A stretch of 39,160 bases of DNA from NCBI GenBank assembly GCA_021775935.1, contig JAJFGY010000109.1:1-39160 (forward strand), given 5' to 3'. Source of the DNA: Alphaproteobacteria bacterium. Lineage in GTDB: Bacteria > Pseudomonadota > Alphaproteobacteria > Parvibaculales > Parvibaculaceae. Under the pieces are notes generated by a model. The model was not told the DNA's origin and did no database searches. It worked only from the letters and a program-made list of their open reading frames with translations. A program made the position numbers and the translations under genes. Of this stretch, positions 38,247 to 39,160 are shown piece by piece (within the stretch, counting starts at the first letter, position 1; each line of letters opens with the position of its first letter).

Positions 38247-38714
38247 ATGCCCCAATCCCTGTCTTTCAAAGAGAGAAACATCATCGCCTACCTCACCAGC
38301 ATGGTGCTGGTCTTCAGCACTTATGGCTGGGTTGTGTCTGGGCTGGTGGAGGCAGGGCGCTTTGAGGGACCGGACGCCTTGGCGCTGCTCGGCACCTGCA
38401 TTCTTGGACTGGTCGTGGCGACCATTGTGGTGACCTTCGTTCTGGTCATCGCCTTTAATATCGTGCTCACCAAGTTCGCAGGGGACCTGGAAGACGAGAC
38501 TGCCTACCTGATGGATGAGCGCGACCGGATGATTGAGCTAAAGAGCCTCAAAATCGCTCACTACCTCACCGGCACCGGGGTTGCTCTGTCCATGCTGGTG
38601 TTGGCATTCGGCGGAAGTGCCTTCCTCGTCTTTCACCTGGTGATGTTTTCTTTCGCAGGCGCGGACATCATTGCGTCCCTGGTTCAGTTCCGTTTTTACC
38701 GGAAGGGTGTCTGA
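38247..38714 (+). CDS. Four-helix inner-membrane protein paired with XRE regulator
   Basis: 155 residues: transmembrane helices about 11-32, 44-74 (long), 104-124 and 125-147, with a charged cytoplasmic loop (LEDETAYLMDERDRMIELKSLKI, about 81-103) between helices 2 and 3. The loop's DERDxxIExKs pattern resembles small membrane proteins of the DUF2178 type that are often encoded beside short XRE regulators; the family name is tentative. AAGGAG (38232-38237) lies 9 bases before the ATG. The XRE gene starts 3 bases after the stop, so the two are one operon. Function unknown; a sensor or inhibitor of the regulator is a possibility, not shown. Confidence 0.8.
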   Translation: MPQSLSFKERNIIAYLTSMVLVFSTYGWVVSGLVEAGRFEGPDALALLGTCILGLVVATIVVTFVLVIAFNIVLTKFAGDLEDETAYLMDERDRMIELKSLKIAHYLTGTGVALSMLVLAFGGSAFLVFHLVMFSFAGADIIASLVQFRFYRKGV

Positions 38715-38717
38715 GCA

Positions 38718-38954
38718 ATGGTGAATGCGAAGAGCAAAAAGACCCGCGTTGCCAACACCATTCGCCGTCTGCGTTTTGATCATGATGAAATGACGCAGAA
38801 GGAACTGGCCGAAAGGGTCGGTGTGACGCGCCAGACCATCGTCGCGATTGAGAAGGCGAACTATTCCCCCTCACTGGAATTGGCCTTCCTCATCGCCAAA
38901 GAGTTTGGCAGACCTTTGGAAGAGGTCTTCACTTATGAGGATGAGGAGACCTAG
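38718..38954 (+). CDS. Small XRE-family transcriptional regulator
   Basis: 78 residues, almost entirely one helix-turn-helix domain: MTQKELAERVGVTRQTIVAIEKANYSPSLELAFLIAKEFGRPLEEVF (about 25-71), with the recognition helix around TRQTIVAIE. The acidic tail YEDEET ends the protein. GGAAGGG (38701-38707) at the end of the upstream gene serves as ribosome-binding site. The single-domain form, and a palindromic operator over the operon promoter, suggest an autoregulating dimer. No restriction or methylase genes are near, so it is not evidently an R-M controller. Confidence 0.9.
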   Translation: MVNAKSKKTRVANTIRRLRFDHDEMTQKELAERVGVTRQTIVAIEKANYSPSLELAFLIAKEFGRPLEEVFTYEDEET

Positions 38955-38981
38955 GTTTCGGTGAGAAAATCAAAACTCTAC

Positions 38982-39080
38982 CGTCATGCCCGGACTTGTT
39001 CCGGGCATCCAGGGATGCAAACGCAGGCGTCAATTTTGTTGCCCCTGGACCCCCGGTATAAATTCGTAGGTGATGGCTTT
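38982..39080. repeat. Palindromic repeat, copy B
   Basis: Second copy of the element at 37965-38063, same orientation and length. Its first hairpin is ATGCCCGGA/TCCGGGCAT (38986-39008), a base-paired variant of copy A, and TCCAGGG/CCCTGGA is kept, while the third hairpin (ACCCCCGGT/TTCGTAGGT) has decayed. It starts 27 bases after the XRE stop. Loose similarity seems to continue some 30 bases beyond. The remaining bases to 39160 show no gene. Confidence 0.78.
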
Positions 39081-39160
39081 CATTCGGAGACGTGCTGAGC
39101 ACCCAAACGCCTCAGCTACACCCGCTCGTGCCGCCACACGTATCGCATTTCAGGCAGGTG

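Noticed and set aside
1-39160. CRISPR array, tRNA/rRNA genes, transposase or prophage genes
   Set aside because: No regularly spaced repeats, no cloverleaf-like sequence and no recombinase or phage protein were recognised; the palindromic repeats are few and unspaced.

Overview
This window reads as a core-chromosome segment of an alphaproteobacterium. The gene order is typical of that class: fabD-fabG-acpP-fabF-mltG-yicC-gmk; rsmA-pdxA-surA-lptD-lptG-lptF opposed to pepA-holC; ndk; purM-purN; DUF2066-perM-hdaA-ppk1-ppx; rnd/aspS. HdaA (rather than a gammaproteobacterial Hda), a PAS_5-family protein and short palindromic repeats common in Hyphomicrobiales-like genomes point the same way. A Parvibaculum/Rhodobiaceae-like marine lineage is my best guess, not a demonstrated assignment. 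Coding density is high, and I saw no rRNA, tRNA, CRISPR array, transposase or prophage gene.

Layout. Bases 135-6564 (+) hold fatty-acid synthesis (fabD, fabG, acpP with a clear terminator, fabF), then mltG, yicC and gmk. Bases 6561-16289 (-) hold a glutathione transferase and a zinc alcohol dehydrogenase, then the envelope/ribosome cluster rsmA, pdxA, surA, lptD, lptG, lptF. Bases 16479-19365 (+) hold pepA, holC and a membrane-anchored metallo-beta-lactamase-fold protein. A composite hairpin repeat separates these from an ABC-F ATPase (-). ndk and a small VOC protein follow (+), then purM-purN (-), then DUF2066, perM, hdaA, ppk1 and ppx (+). An NIT-domain chemoreceptor (-) sits between ppx and rnd. 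rnd and aspS are divergent. The right end is accessory-like: a PAS_5 protein, a DUF1330 protein, and a two-gene module (four-helix membrane protein plus small XRE regulator) between two diverged copies of a palindromic repeat.

How the genes work together. The first block makes acyl-ACP, and SurA, LptD, LptF and LptG help assemble the outer membrane and export LPS. gmk, ndk, purM and purN serve nucleotide supply. HolC and HdaA connect to the replisome and the sliding clamp. ppk1/ppx set polyphosphate level. Tight coupling is visible: six gene pairs overlap by four bases as NTGA (three ATGA, one GTGA, two TTGA).

Most noteworthy: (1) the repeat-flanked membrane-protein/XRE module, with a GACT-N3-AGTC palindrome over its promoter; (2) a run of nine G in the ribosome-binding region of the PAS_5 gene; (3) two TTG starts embedded in the upstream gene's TGA stop (mltG, holC); (4) a CtrA-like box upstream of the chemoreceptor. 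I did not find a clearly new multi-gene system; the XRE/membrane module is the best candidate.
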